NCBI GenBank assembly: GCA_018883325.1
Contig: VEQH01000020.1
Span: 1-57,392, forward strand
DNA length: 57,392 nt
DNA from: Flavobacteriales bacterium
Lineage (GTDB): Bacteria > Bacteroidota > Bacteroidia > Flavobacteriales_D > Crocinitomicaceae
Direction of reading: 5' to 3'
The notes under the pieces are model-generated. The model was given only the letters and a program-made list of their open reading frames with translations, did not search any database and was not told where the DNA came from. Made by a program: the position numbers and the translations under genes. Each line of letters begins with the position of its first letter. Position 1 is the first letter of the stretch. Shown one piece after another: positions 44,793 to 51,896 of the stretch.

Positions 44793-46499
44793 ATGGAACC
44801 TTCAACAACGATAAATAAAATGTTAGCTGGTAATAGAATATATGTTCCCAGCTATCAACGTGCCTATTCATGGGATACGGAATTTGATAAAAATAAAATT
44901 CAAAAACACGTTAATGTTTTTCTTTCTGATTTAAATGATTATACTAAAAGTTTTGCTTCGACTCCTTATTATTTTGGCCATTTTCTGTTCGAAGAGAAGT
45001 CTGAAAGTGTGTTTGGAATAATAGACGGCCAGCAAAGATTAACTACCATTGTTATTTTCCTTTCTGCTCTATTTTCAAAATTAAATACAATTCGACCATT
45101 AACTGAAAAAGAAGAAATGCTTCTTGAAAATATGATTAAGCGTAAATCTAATTACATATTTTCTACAGTAGATTATGACAATCAATTGTTTAAAGATTAT
45201 GTTGTTGACCAAACCAAGAAAAATAAAACAGGTATAGATACCGAATCAGCAAAAAGAATTGTAAATGCGTTTGATTTTTTTGTGAAAGAATTTTCAGGCA
45301 AGGACGATATCTATTTGACCAATATGCTGAAGACAATTTGTGAGGCATCATGTTCAACACATCTGGTAAAAAATGAATCCGAAGCTATTCAAATGTTTAT
45401 TTTTCAAAATAATCGTGGCAAAAAACCTTCCAACTTGGAAATAATTAAAGCCCAGTTTATGTTTAATGTTCACCTTTATGGAGGTGATGAAAAAGTTAAT
45501 TTGATAGAAGAAATAAAAAATCGGTTTGAGAAAATATATAAATCAATTTCTTCTATTGAATACAGAATTGACGAAGATGATGTTTTAGCATACACATTAA
45601 GAGTTCATTTTAATTCACTGTGGGAATCAAATGCAATTGAAAAAATAAACAAAATTTTATCCGATAACGATTCAATTTATTTTATAAGAACTTTTACGAA
45701 CTCTCTTGCGATTAGCTTTGAATATTTAACTATTTTTTTCGGTAAAGATGAAAGAGAAAATATTGAAATTCATTCATTAATAACTTTAGGAAGCTTTACA
45801 ACGGTTATTCCATTTGTAATTAAAGCATATTCATTCGGACTTCAAACACATGAAATTTGTAAAATTTGTGCTTCATTTGAATCGCTAATTTTGAGGCATA
45901 GACTAATCGGAACTAGGGCAGAATTAACATCAAGAATTAATGATGTTTTTCAAAAATTTACTTCAGAGATGCCAGATATTAATCCTACTGTTGATCGAAT
46001 TGAATGGATGAAAAATGTATCAAATGATTCTTGGTGGTGGGCATATTGGAACAAACATGAGTTAGAAAAAGCAATTCAAGGTGGAATGCATCATTCAACA
46101 TCAAAATTCTTGCTTTGGAAATATGAAAATCATCTTAAAAAAAATCTAGGTAAAAACGGATATTCTCTGACTCGTTTTGATGATATTGATAGTCCCGAAT
46201 TAGAGCATATTGCGCCACAGACTCCAACTAATGGAGAACCTATTGCAGCAGGATATTGTGATTATGATGAGGAGTTCAGGAATCAATACATTGACTGTCT
46301 GGGAAATTATCTGCTTCTATCAAAATCTCATAATTGCTCGGTTGGTAACAAACCTTTTAGCGAAAAAAGAAATACTTATAATCATCTTGAACAGCAACGT
46401 GAAATTCAAAAAATGACAACCGAATCGGAGTTTTGGGACAAGGAAAAAATAACTCAAAGAAAAGGCAAAATTGTAAAATTTGTTCTTGATAATTTTTAA
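44793..46499 (+). CDS. GmrSD-like DUF262/DUF1524 nuclease (type IV restriction-like)
   Basis: The 568-aa protein is a fused GmrS/GmrD-type protein. The N-terminal DUF262 domain shows VPSYQRAYSW (18-27) and IDGQQRLTT (77-85), the ParB-like NTP-handling motif, followed by QNNRGKKPSNLEIIKAQFM. The C-terminal DUF1524 HNH-like nuclease has LEHIAPQ (470-476), CLGNYLLLS (502-510) and NKPFSEK (519-525). GmrSD relatives cleave modified or foreign phage DNA. With the exonuclease gene it is enclosed by a pair of 93-bp direct repeats, consistent with acquisition as a unit. Confidence 0.88.
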   Translation: MEPSTTINKMLAGNRIYVPSYQRAYSWDTEFDKNKIQKHVNVFLSDLNDYTKSFASTPYYFGHFLFEEKSESVFGIIDGQQRLTTIVIFLSALFSKLNTIRPLTEKEEMLLENMIKRKSNYIFSTVDYDNQLFKDYVVDQTKKNKTGIDTESAKRIVNAFDFFVKEFSGKDDIYLTNMLKTICEASCSTHLVKNESEAIQMFIFQNNRGKKPSNLEIIKAQFMFNVHLYGGDEKVNLIEEIKNRFEKIYKSISSIEYRIDEDDVLAYTLRVHFNSLWESNAIEKINKILSDNDSIYFIRTFTNSLAISFEYLTIFFGKDERENIEIHSLITLGSFTTVIPFVIKAYSFGLQTHEICKICASFESLILRHRLIGTRAELTSRINDVFQKFTSEMPDINPTVDRIEWMKNVSNDSWWWAYWNKHELEKAIQGGMHHSTSKFLLWKYENHLKKNLGKNGYSLTRFDDIDSPELEHIAPQTPTNGEPIAAGYCDYDEEFRNQYIDCLGNYLLLSKSHNCSVGNKPFSEKRNTYNHLEQQREIQKMTTESEFWDKEKITQRKGKIVKFVLDNF

Positions 46500-46529
46500 A
46501 TAATTCTGAACTTTCACAAAATTCAAATG

Positions 46530-46622
46530 AAGCCAACCCTAAAAGTTGGCTTTTTTATTGCCCTAATTTTCCAAAACAAAAAGACTACGTCACTCTTTGG
46601 CGATTTGAATCCTTTAGTTTGT
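46530..46622 (+). repeat. Right copy of the 93-bp intergenic direct repeat, with terminator
   Basis: It is the counterpart of 44165-44257. The stem AGCCAAC / GTTGGCT (46531-46551) with a T-run ends the GmrSD-like transcript, 31 bp after its stop, and the rest lies just upstream of the SprT-like gene (start 46647). Confidence 0.9.
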
Positions 46623-46646
46623 GCTGTATTATAAAAGCAACGCAAC

Positions 46647-46988
46647 ATGATAGATAAAGAGGTTCAAAATGTGCTAAAAAATAAATACACCAACTGCGAT
46701 GTGAAAAAGCAAAAATTGATGGAGGTTTTGTTTCTCTGTCAACAATTGCTCGAAAAATTCGACATAAAACACTGTGAAGTCAGTTTACTGAACCACTCAG
46801 AAGTATCGGGAAGATGCTATAACAATGGGGAAAGAATCTCCTTACAAGTCAATTTTAGTATTGACAGAGACATTGAACAAATCCAGAACATCATCTTACA
46901 TGAAATCGCTCATGCATTGGTTGGTGTTGAGCAAGGACACAATCTTATTTGGAAACAAAAAGCGTTGGAAATAGGCGTGAAATTTTAA
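46647..46988 (+). CDS. SprT-like zinc metallopeptidase (minimal, 113 aa)
   Basis: The protein has the zincin motif HEIAHALVG (H85, E86, H89) with a third ligand candidate H98 in VEQGHNLIWKQKA, the arrangement of SprT-like/Spartan proteases. It ends shortly after, without the C-terminal zinc ribbon of longer SprT proteins, so it is a minimal catalytic domain. SprT-like proteases can digest DNA-protein crosslinks. It lies 12 bp upstream of the AAA+ ATPase gene and is almost certainly co-transcribed with it. Confidence 0.85.
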   Translation: MIDKEVQNVLKNKYTNCDVKKQKLMEVLFLCQQLLEKFDIKHCEVSLLNHSEVSGRCYNNGERISLQVNFSIDRDIEQIQNIILHEIAHALVGVEQGHNLIWKQKALEIGVKF

Positions 46989-47000
46989 ACAATAGATACC

Positions 47001-48578
47001 ATGAAAATTCAAAAACGCACACTGCGACAATTTCTCGAAGAGAAAGAAAACATTTCTAAATCAGATTTTCTTGTACTTCAAGAATTGAACAAATCAGAGG
47101 GAGATTTCTTCGAAATCGACCCGAACAAAGCAAGTAGAGATTTGCTTCAATTTATTATTTTCAATGACTCATTACTTGACTATGAAACAAAAGCAACATT
47201 AACTTTTGACTTCTTGAAACCGAAAGAAAACCAAGAATCAGCAGTTGATTTTTGGAATATTAAAATTAAAGGACTTTCAACAATCATTGAAATTTATGAG
47301 AAGCACCTAAAAGACTTGGAATTTAATTTGGATCTCAAGTTAGGTGATAAACTCGTGCCGATTAAAGCCAAAATAGAATTAATCAATGCTTCAAAATTTG
47401 AAAAAAGGAGAATTGAGATTAGTTACGAAATAAAGATGATGAATACATCTAGTAGGATTGGCTTTAAAATTTTTTCAGACAGTCTTCTATTTCTAAGAGG
47501 AAGAAACAAGGATTTCACTTTTGGATTCTTATTAGAAGAAATCAACCTCTTTCCACAAAAATGTTCTCTCGTTGAGTACAATAATTTACTTCAAAAAGCT
47601 CAAGAATATAAACTTAGAAATGGTGAACAATTTTTGATGGTCGGAAAAGGTATTGAAATTGAATTCGACAGATACAATGCTTTAAATAACGCTAGAAATT
47701 CCTTCAAAAACTTGAATACATCTGAAAATGATGGAAAAGTTATTATAGAAAATGAATTGGAATATAGATACGATGAAAAAAACAAAAACCTATTCACAAC
47801 TGAGCTTCCATACATTCGGGTCTATTCTCTACTTCGAAAAAATTATTATTTCGTTCATGTTGAAGACTTAAAAGAATATCAATACGACCAAACAGCTATT
47901 CATAAACTTGTTCTTCCAGAAGATAATAAACGTGTATTAAACAAACTTTTTTCAGTCAACTCTCGCGACATTCATCAAGATTTGGTAGTAAATAAAGGTG
48001 GAGGTTTGATTATTTTGGCAGAAGGAGAATCGGGCACTGGAAAAACATCTACAGCTGAAGTGTATGCAGAATTGAAAGGCAAGCCGCTTTATGTTTTACA
48101 AGTGGAAGAATTGGGAACTTCCTCCAATGCACTTGAAAGCAATTTGACGAAGATTCTAAATAGAATTCAAAAATGGAATGCCATTCTTTTGTTCGACGAA
48201 GTGGATATTTTTCTTTCTAAACGAAATGAAAACCTTGAAAAATCTGCAATTGTTGGAATCTTTCTTCGATTGTTTGAGTATTTCAATGGCATCTTATTTT
48301 TTACGACCAATCGAATGAACAGCCTAGATGAAGCCGTAATGAGTCGTGTAACATTGAAAATCAAATACCCAAAATTGGATGCTATTTCTCGTGAAAAAAT
48401 ATGGCAACAAAACCTGAATGCCTCAGGCTTACAAATCAAATCTCTTTCAAAATTAGCAGCAATTGAAATGAACGGACGAGAAATAAGAAACTATGTCAAA
48501 CTTGCTTCAATGCTACTAGAAAACGAAGTGAAAGAAGCTGAAATAATTGAATTGATTGAACGGTTCCCGAAAGATTAA
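47001..48578 (+). CDS. AAA+ ATPase with unrecognised N-terminal domain
   Basis: The 525-aa protein has about 320 N-terminal residues of no recognised family. A classic AAA+ module follows: Walker A GESGTGKTS (342-350), Walker B ILLFDEVD (395-402), sensor 1 FFTTNRMNSLDEAV (433-446) and arginine finger in MSRV (447-450). The module most resembles substrate-remodelling AAA proteins (FtsH/p97-type chaperone ATPases). With the SprT-like peptidase encoded 12 bp upstream, an unfoldase-plus-protease pair is a reasonable inference. The N-terminal domain would then select the target. Confidence 0.85.
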   Translation: MKIQKRTLRQFLEEKENISKSDFLVLQELNKSEGDFFEIDPNKASRDLLQFIIFNDSLLDYETKATLTFDFLKPKENQESAVDFWNIKIKGLSTIIEIYEKHLKDLEFNLDLKLGDKLVPIKAKIELINASKFEKRRIEISYEIKMMNTSSRIGFKIFSDSLLFLRGRNKDFTFGFLLEEINLFPQKCSLVEYNNLLQKAQEYKLRNGEQFLMVGKGIEIEFDRYNALNNARNSFKNLNTSENDGKVIIENELEYRYDEKNKNLFTTELPYIRVYSLLRKNYYFVHVEDLKEYQYDQTAIHKLVLPEDNKRVLNKLFSVNSRDIHQDLVVNKGGGLIILAEGESGTGKTSTAEVYAELKGKPLYVLQVEELGTSSNALESNLTKILNRIQKWNAILLFDEVDIFLSKRNENLEKSAIVGIFLRLFEYFNGILFFTTNRMNSLDEAVMSRVTLKIKYPKLDAISREKIWQQNLNASGLQIKSLSKLAAIEMNGREIRNYVKLASMLLENEVKEAEIIELIERFPKD

Positions 48579-48602
48579 TTTCGATATCTACTTTACTAAT
48601 CG

Positions 48603-48628
48603 AAAACCTCTGAAAAACCAGAGGTTTT
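48603..48628 (+). terminator. Intrinsic terminator after the AAA+ gene
   Basis: AAAACCTCTG (48603-48612) and CAGAGGTTTT (48619-48628) form a perfect 10-bp stem with a 6-nt loop and a short pyrimidine-rich tail. It begins 24 bp after the stop codon and can serve both strands. Confidence 0.75.
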
Positions 48629-48660
48629 CTTACCATTTTTGATTTATGAGATAAATTTAA

Positions 48661-48704
48661 AGTTGCACCCCGAAGTAAGCTGGCGTAAGAAGAATTGTAT
48701 TTAG
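48661..48704 (+). repeat. Left copy of a ~45-bp direct repeat
   Basis: AGTTGCACCCCG, then TAAGCTGGCGTAAGAAG and AATTGTAT, match 50787-50831 in the same orientation at roughly four of five positions. The copies enclose the minus-strand cREC/DnaA-like block. Confidence 0.65.
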
Positions 48705-48713
48705 CCAAGTAAA

Positions 48714-49088
48714 CTATTTTGATATCTTATCTTTTTGCTTCTTAAACCCCTCTAAAAATCCCTCAATATTACTTTTTCCAACAGGATTTTGAGAATGAAC
48801 AAAATAACTGGGAAGTGGTAAATATTGGTCCATACAATAATTCACCAACCACCTCGCGCAAGTCATTCCGTTTTGTTCCTCTTGATTCGGGTTTTGTGGT
48901 AACCCCAAGTCATGGTCAAAGGAAATTAATTCAGGTAAACCATGCGTTTGTATCCAAGCTTTAAATTCATTGTATGTCCTTACGATTTGCCAGTCCTCCG
49001 CTAAATATAATGAGGAATCTAATTTGTGATTTTTGACAAAGCTCACGCAATCTTTTGGCAATCGTAAATCATCCAAAAACAGCTTCAT
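48714..49088 (-). CDS. cREC (cyclic-phosphate-processing receiver-like) domain protein
   Basis: The 124-aa single-domain protein starts MKLFLDDLRLPKD and has LISFDHDLGL (D58, H59, D60) and a C-terminal YFVHSQNPVGKSNIEG. This is the cREC version of the receiver fold described from comparative genomics of RNA-repair and conflict systems. Activity on cyclic phosphates is a published prediction, not proven here. It is separated by 190 bp from the DnaA-like gene upstream and likely has its own promoter. A sequence resembling its 3' end occurs again near 51430-51470. Confidence 0.8.
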   Translation of the reverse strand: MKLFLDDLRLPKDCVSFVKNHKLDSSLYLAEDWQIVRTYNEFKAWIQTHGLPELISFDHDLGLPQNPNQEEQNGMTCARWLVNYCMDQYLPLPSYFVHSQNPVGKSNIEGFLEGFKKQKDKISK

Positions 49089-49278
49089 TTTAATAATGGT
49101 TTACAATATAAATACTAATCATTCGTTTTGACTTCGCCTAATTTTTGTAAAATAATCAATTCGTACAACAATCCCTTTCAATTCTCGTAATTAATTTTTG
49201 GTATTCACTGTTAAGCGTGTAAAACACAAGCAATCTGAAGGATTACAAAAATCGTCTAAGAAAAGGAGTTTAGTTTTT

Positions 49279-49950
49279 TCAAACATTCTTATAAAACACT
49301 CCAAGTAACTGATTTATAGAATCTTTGTCAATTTTGAATTTGTTATCTAATTTATTCTTTACGATTAATACTGTAACGAACGATTCCAATTCTCTTACAC
49401 TGTCAAAATTGATTTCAGAAATTTGTTTAATAATCGAACTAGATAATTTTGACTGATTTCTTTTTATTAATTTTTCGATGATTAGTTGACGTTCAATTTG
49501 ACTACAGACGTTTACAAGCTCAATTTTTAAGTGATTGATTTGAAGATTTACTTTATGAGAGCCTGTTATGATAATTTTTGCTTTCGAATGTGACAATACA
49601 TCCAATATTTGCCTTTCTTTTTCCACGTCATTGTTGGAAAAGCTATCTATTAAAATAACCTTCTTACAATTCCTTAGTTTATCGAATAAGCTTGAAATGT
49701 CATAATCACTCTTCAATAAAAGATATTTCTCATAAGAAAAGTTTAGATAGTCATATTTAGAGTATTTAATCTCATTTATAATAGCATTTGCCAAATGAGT
49801 TGCTCCATTTCCACATGTACTTGCAATGAAAATAACTTTTTCGTCTAATTCACCTTTTGAGAAAGATTGCGCTATTTTCTTCTCATTCAAATTAGTATCA
49901 ATTGATATAAAACTTTCAAAAGTCAAATTCTTATTTATTTCACTAAACAT
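49279..49950 (-). CDS. DnaA domain III-like protein with degenerate Walker A
   Basis: The 223-aa protein aligns by eye with DnaA/Hda over the whole AAA+ domain. LTFESFI (9-15) resembles DnaA YTFENFV. STCGNGATHLANAI (44-57) corresponds to GGxGxGKTHLxxAI, but with alanine (A50) for the Walker A lysine. VILIDSF (98-104) is Walker B with serine for the second Asp. IIITGSH (126-132) is sensor 1, and SVRELESF (184-191) is the RELEG sensor 2. The domain IV DNA-binding helices and domains I-II are absent. ATP binding is doubtful. A regulator of DnaA (Hda-like) or a partner of the unknown gene upstream is possible. Confidence 0.8.
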   Translation of the reverse strand: MFSEINKNLTFESFISIDTNLNEKKIAQSFSKGELDEKVIFIASTCGNGATHLANAIINEIKYSKYDYLNFSYEKYLLLKSDYDISSLFDKLRNCKKVILIDSFSNNDVEKERQILDVLSHSKAKIIITGSHKVNLQINHLKIELVNVCSQIERQLIIEKLIKRNQSKLSSSIIKQISEINFDSVRELESFVTVLIVKNKLDNKFKIDKDSINQLLGVFYKNV

Positions 49951-49970
49951 TTAATTAATTTATATTTTTA

Positions 49971-50078
49971 CTAAATCTCTTCAAAAGAGAATCCATATTT
50001 TCTAAGATTCTCAAATGAGGAATCATAAGTTGATTCACAATCCAATGACGATCTTAAATCATATAAAAAAAGCTTCAT
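49971..50078 (-). CDS. 35-aa ORF, translationally coupled
   Basis: The small frame begins MKLFLYDLRSSLDCESTYDS and ends NLRKYGFSFEEI. Its ATG overlaps the stop of the 224-aa gene as ATGA, and its stop lies 20 bp before the DnaA-like start, so all three form one operon. The first residues resemble the cREC start (MKLFLDDLR) 1 kb downstream. It may be a decayed or miniature relative, or the similarity may be chance. Coding status is inferred only from the junctions. Confidence 0.45.
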   Translation of the reverse strand: MKLFLYDLRSSLDCESTYDSSFENLRKYGFSFEEI

Positions 50079-50749
50079 TTTGTCAATGAATCCCTGTATT
50101 TGCAGTTATGCCAAGTAAAGTCATCTATTAATTTCCAGTGGATGGCGCGAATTAAATCAACACAATGATTGGAACCCCAGTGGATAATAAAATCTTTGTA
50201 TAACTGATCAGAAACACTTGCCAATTGATCCGCATATTCAGAGAAAAAACGATTAAACTTTATCGTGCTACATATATCGCCCAAAATATCACTCATATCA
50301 CTCCTCAGACTTCGGTAAATCGTTACATCAACATCACTTTGATGTTCAGGAAAACTTGTGTAATAATCAAAGGATATTTGTTCCAATGATTTGTAAGCCT
50401 CTGTTTTCAAAATACTATATTTTCTATAATCATCCATCCTTTTTCGACCTTCTGGCTTTCTAAATTCAAGTTCCCGCACGTAACACTTCGAAAGGCAATA
50501 GCGTTTGCTAGGTTTGTAATTCATTCCATGAAATACAGCTGCGTTGTACAGACTTACCAATTCAACATAAAATTGCCTCAAATTGGGGTTCTTGATAAAA
50601 TCATCGTTATTCAAAAAATCAATAAAACACAAGGCTTGCTCTTCTAACGAAAGCACAGGGGATTTCTTTCTAATTACTGTCATTTCATATTGATTTTTTG
50701 CATCAACAGGCATTTCTTTCAACGGTTTATTTTTGGTTAATTTTCTCAT
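50075..50749 (-). CDS. Unrecognised protein (224 aa), first gene of the DnaA-like operon
   Basis: The protein is hydrophilic and predominantly helical with a basic N-terminus (MRKLTKNKPLKEMPVD). Notable segments are YCLSKCYVRELEFRKPEGRK and RMDDYRKYSILKTEAYKSLE, and an aromatic C-terminus HWKLIDDFTWHN. There is no signal peptide or membrane segment, and no known family is recognised. It heads a three-gene minus-strand operon. The spacing to the coupled 35-aa ORF and the DnaA-like gene makes joint action likely. Its promoter would lie in 50750-50830, next to the right copy of the ~45-bp repeat. Confidence 0.7.
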   Translation of the reverse strand: MRKLTKNKPLKEMPVDAKNQYEMTVIRKKSPVLSLEEQALCFIDFLNNDDFIKNPNLRQFYVELVSLYNAAVFHGMNYKPSKRYCLSKCYVRELEFRKPEGRKRMDDYRKYSILKTEAYKSLEQISFDYYTSFPEHQSDVDVTIYRSLRSDMSDILGDICSTIKFNRFFSEYADQLASVSDQLYKDFIIHWGSNHCVDLIRAIHWKLIDDFTWHNCKYRDSLTK

Positions 50750-50786
50750 TTCAGCTATTTTATACGGATTTACGACACGAAATTAC

Positions 50787-50831
50787 AGTTGCACTCCGCC
50801 ATAAGTTAGCGTAAAAAGGAATTTTGTGTAG
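50787..50831 (+). repeat. Right copy of the ~45-bp direct repeat
   Basis: AGTTGCACTCCG, TAAGTTAGCGTAAAAAG and GAATTTTGTG match the copy at 48661-48704. It lies just upstream (in minus-strand terms) of the 224-aa gene, in the divergent gap before the BRO-N gene. Confidence 0.65.
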
Positions 50832-51005
50832 CAGGAATTTTACATCTAAAAAGTCATAAATCAAGTTTGATTTGAAAGGATTTTTGCTTAATTTTAAATA
50901 GGGGAATTTAATTAAGGACTATTATTAAAGATTTATGGGTAGCATTCGATTATTTGAAAACAAACAAATCCGTTCTGATTGGAATGAACAACAAAAAAGT
51001 GATAT

Positions 51006-51440
51006 ATGACAAATTTAAAAATATTTGAAAAGGCTTCAATCAGGTCTTTCTTTGATAAAGAAACGGAAAATTGGTATTTCTCAATAGTTGATGTTGTTGA
51101 AGTTCTCACTGATTCTGTAAATCCTACTGACTATTTAAAAAAACTTAGAAAGAGAGATGTAGAACTTGGAGTCTACCTAGGGACAAATTGTCCCCAGATA
51201 GCTATGGTAAATAAATCGGGAATAAAAAGAAAAACACTAGCTGGAACGAATAAAGACATTTTACGTCTTATCCAATCCATTCCGTCACCAAAGGCTGAAC
51301 CTTTCAAGCAATGGTTAGCGCAAGTTGGTGCAGAACGCATCGCAGAGATTGAAAATCCAGAATTGGCACAAGCTCGCATTAGAGCTACTTATAAAGCCAA
51401 AGGGATGAATATTATTTTAACCTTAAATCTCGCTTCCTAA
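51006..51440 (+). pseudogene. BRO-N domain gene, truncated
   Basis: The 144-aa frame is a BRO-family N-terminal domain: IRSFFDKETENWYFSIVDVV, TDYLKKLRKRD, GTNKDILRLIQSIPSPKAEPFKQWLAQVG and ENPELAQARIRATYKAKG. At the point where relatives continue into a second domain, the frame turns into unrelated residues (MNIILTLNLAS) and stops. Bacterial BRO proteins of this type are usually longer and act as phage-type antirepressors or regulators. The break just after the conserved domain suggests a 3' truncation, though a functional single-domain protein cannot be excluded. Confidence 0.65.
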
Positions 51441-51896
51441 ACCCCTCCAAAAATTTAGATACATTCAAGATCAAACCTATGAAAGCTATTTTGATAAAGA
51501 AATCAAAAACCTCAAATCTTGATAATTGGTACTTTCAATAAATTCAAAAAAATCCACGTTCGCCATTTGATTTAAAGGGTTACAAAAAATGTAAAATGGT
51601 TAAAACCATTGATTGTTTTGTACATATTCCATAGGTACGGGTTTAAACCCGTACCTATGGAATACGTGCATATTAATTCTGCCACCACTGGCGGTACAAT
51701 TAGAAATCATTCAAAATCAGTTGCAATTTTCGATGATCTATTAGCTTATTTTCTAAGAAATTTCTGTTTGTAATTCTCATAATATTCACTAACTTCAATA
51801 GAAAAAACTTGGAATCAAGTTGAAAATTGAATTGTGAATGCACTGCGTTCGTGATTTCATAGTATTGGAAACGAGTAGTATAAGTAGAAACAGGTT
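51441..51896. other. 456-bp gap with a gene remnant and repeat A
   Basis: Just after the BRO-N frame, 51430-51470 read on the minus strand encodes KFLEGFRKR, nearly identical at DNA level to the cREC gene's FLEGFKKQ end (48735-48760). It may be a leftover fragment of a second cREC gene. Repeat A (51543-51662) follows. From 51663 to 51896 nothing further is recognised apart from the upstream region of the YhcG-like gene. Confidence 0.45.
51543..51662 (+). repeat. Repeat A: 120-bp direct repeat ending in a 40-bp perfect palindrome
   Basis: The segment from CACGTTCGCCATTTGATTTA through AAAATGGTTAAAACCATTGA is repeated at 52913-53032. Its end is a perfect palindrome of 40 bp (51625-51664) centred on GGGTTTAAACCC with arms CCATAGGTAC. 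The palindrome would form a very stable hairpin in RNA or single-stranded DNA. Confidence 0.9.

Noticed and set aside
44165..46622. attC-like reading of the GCCAAC...GTTGGC hairpins
   Set aside because: They have 7-nt loops and T-runs directly after coding regions, so they are intrinsic terminators.
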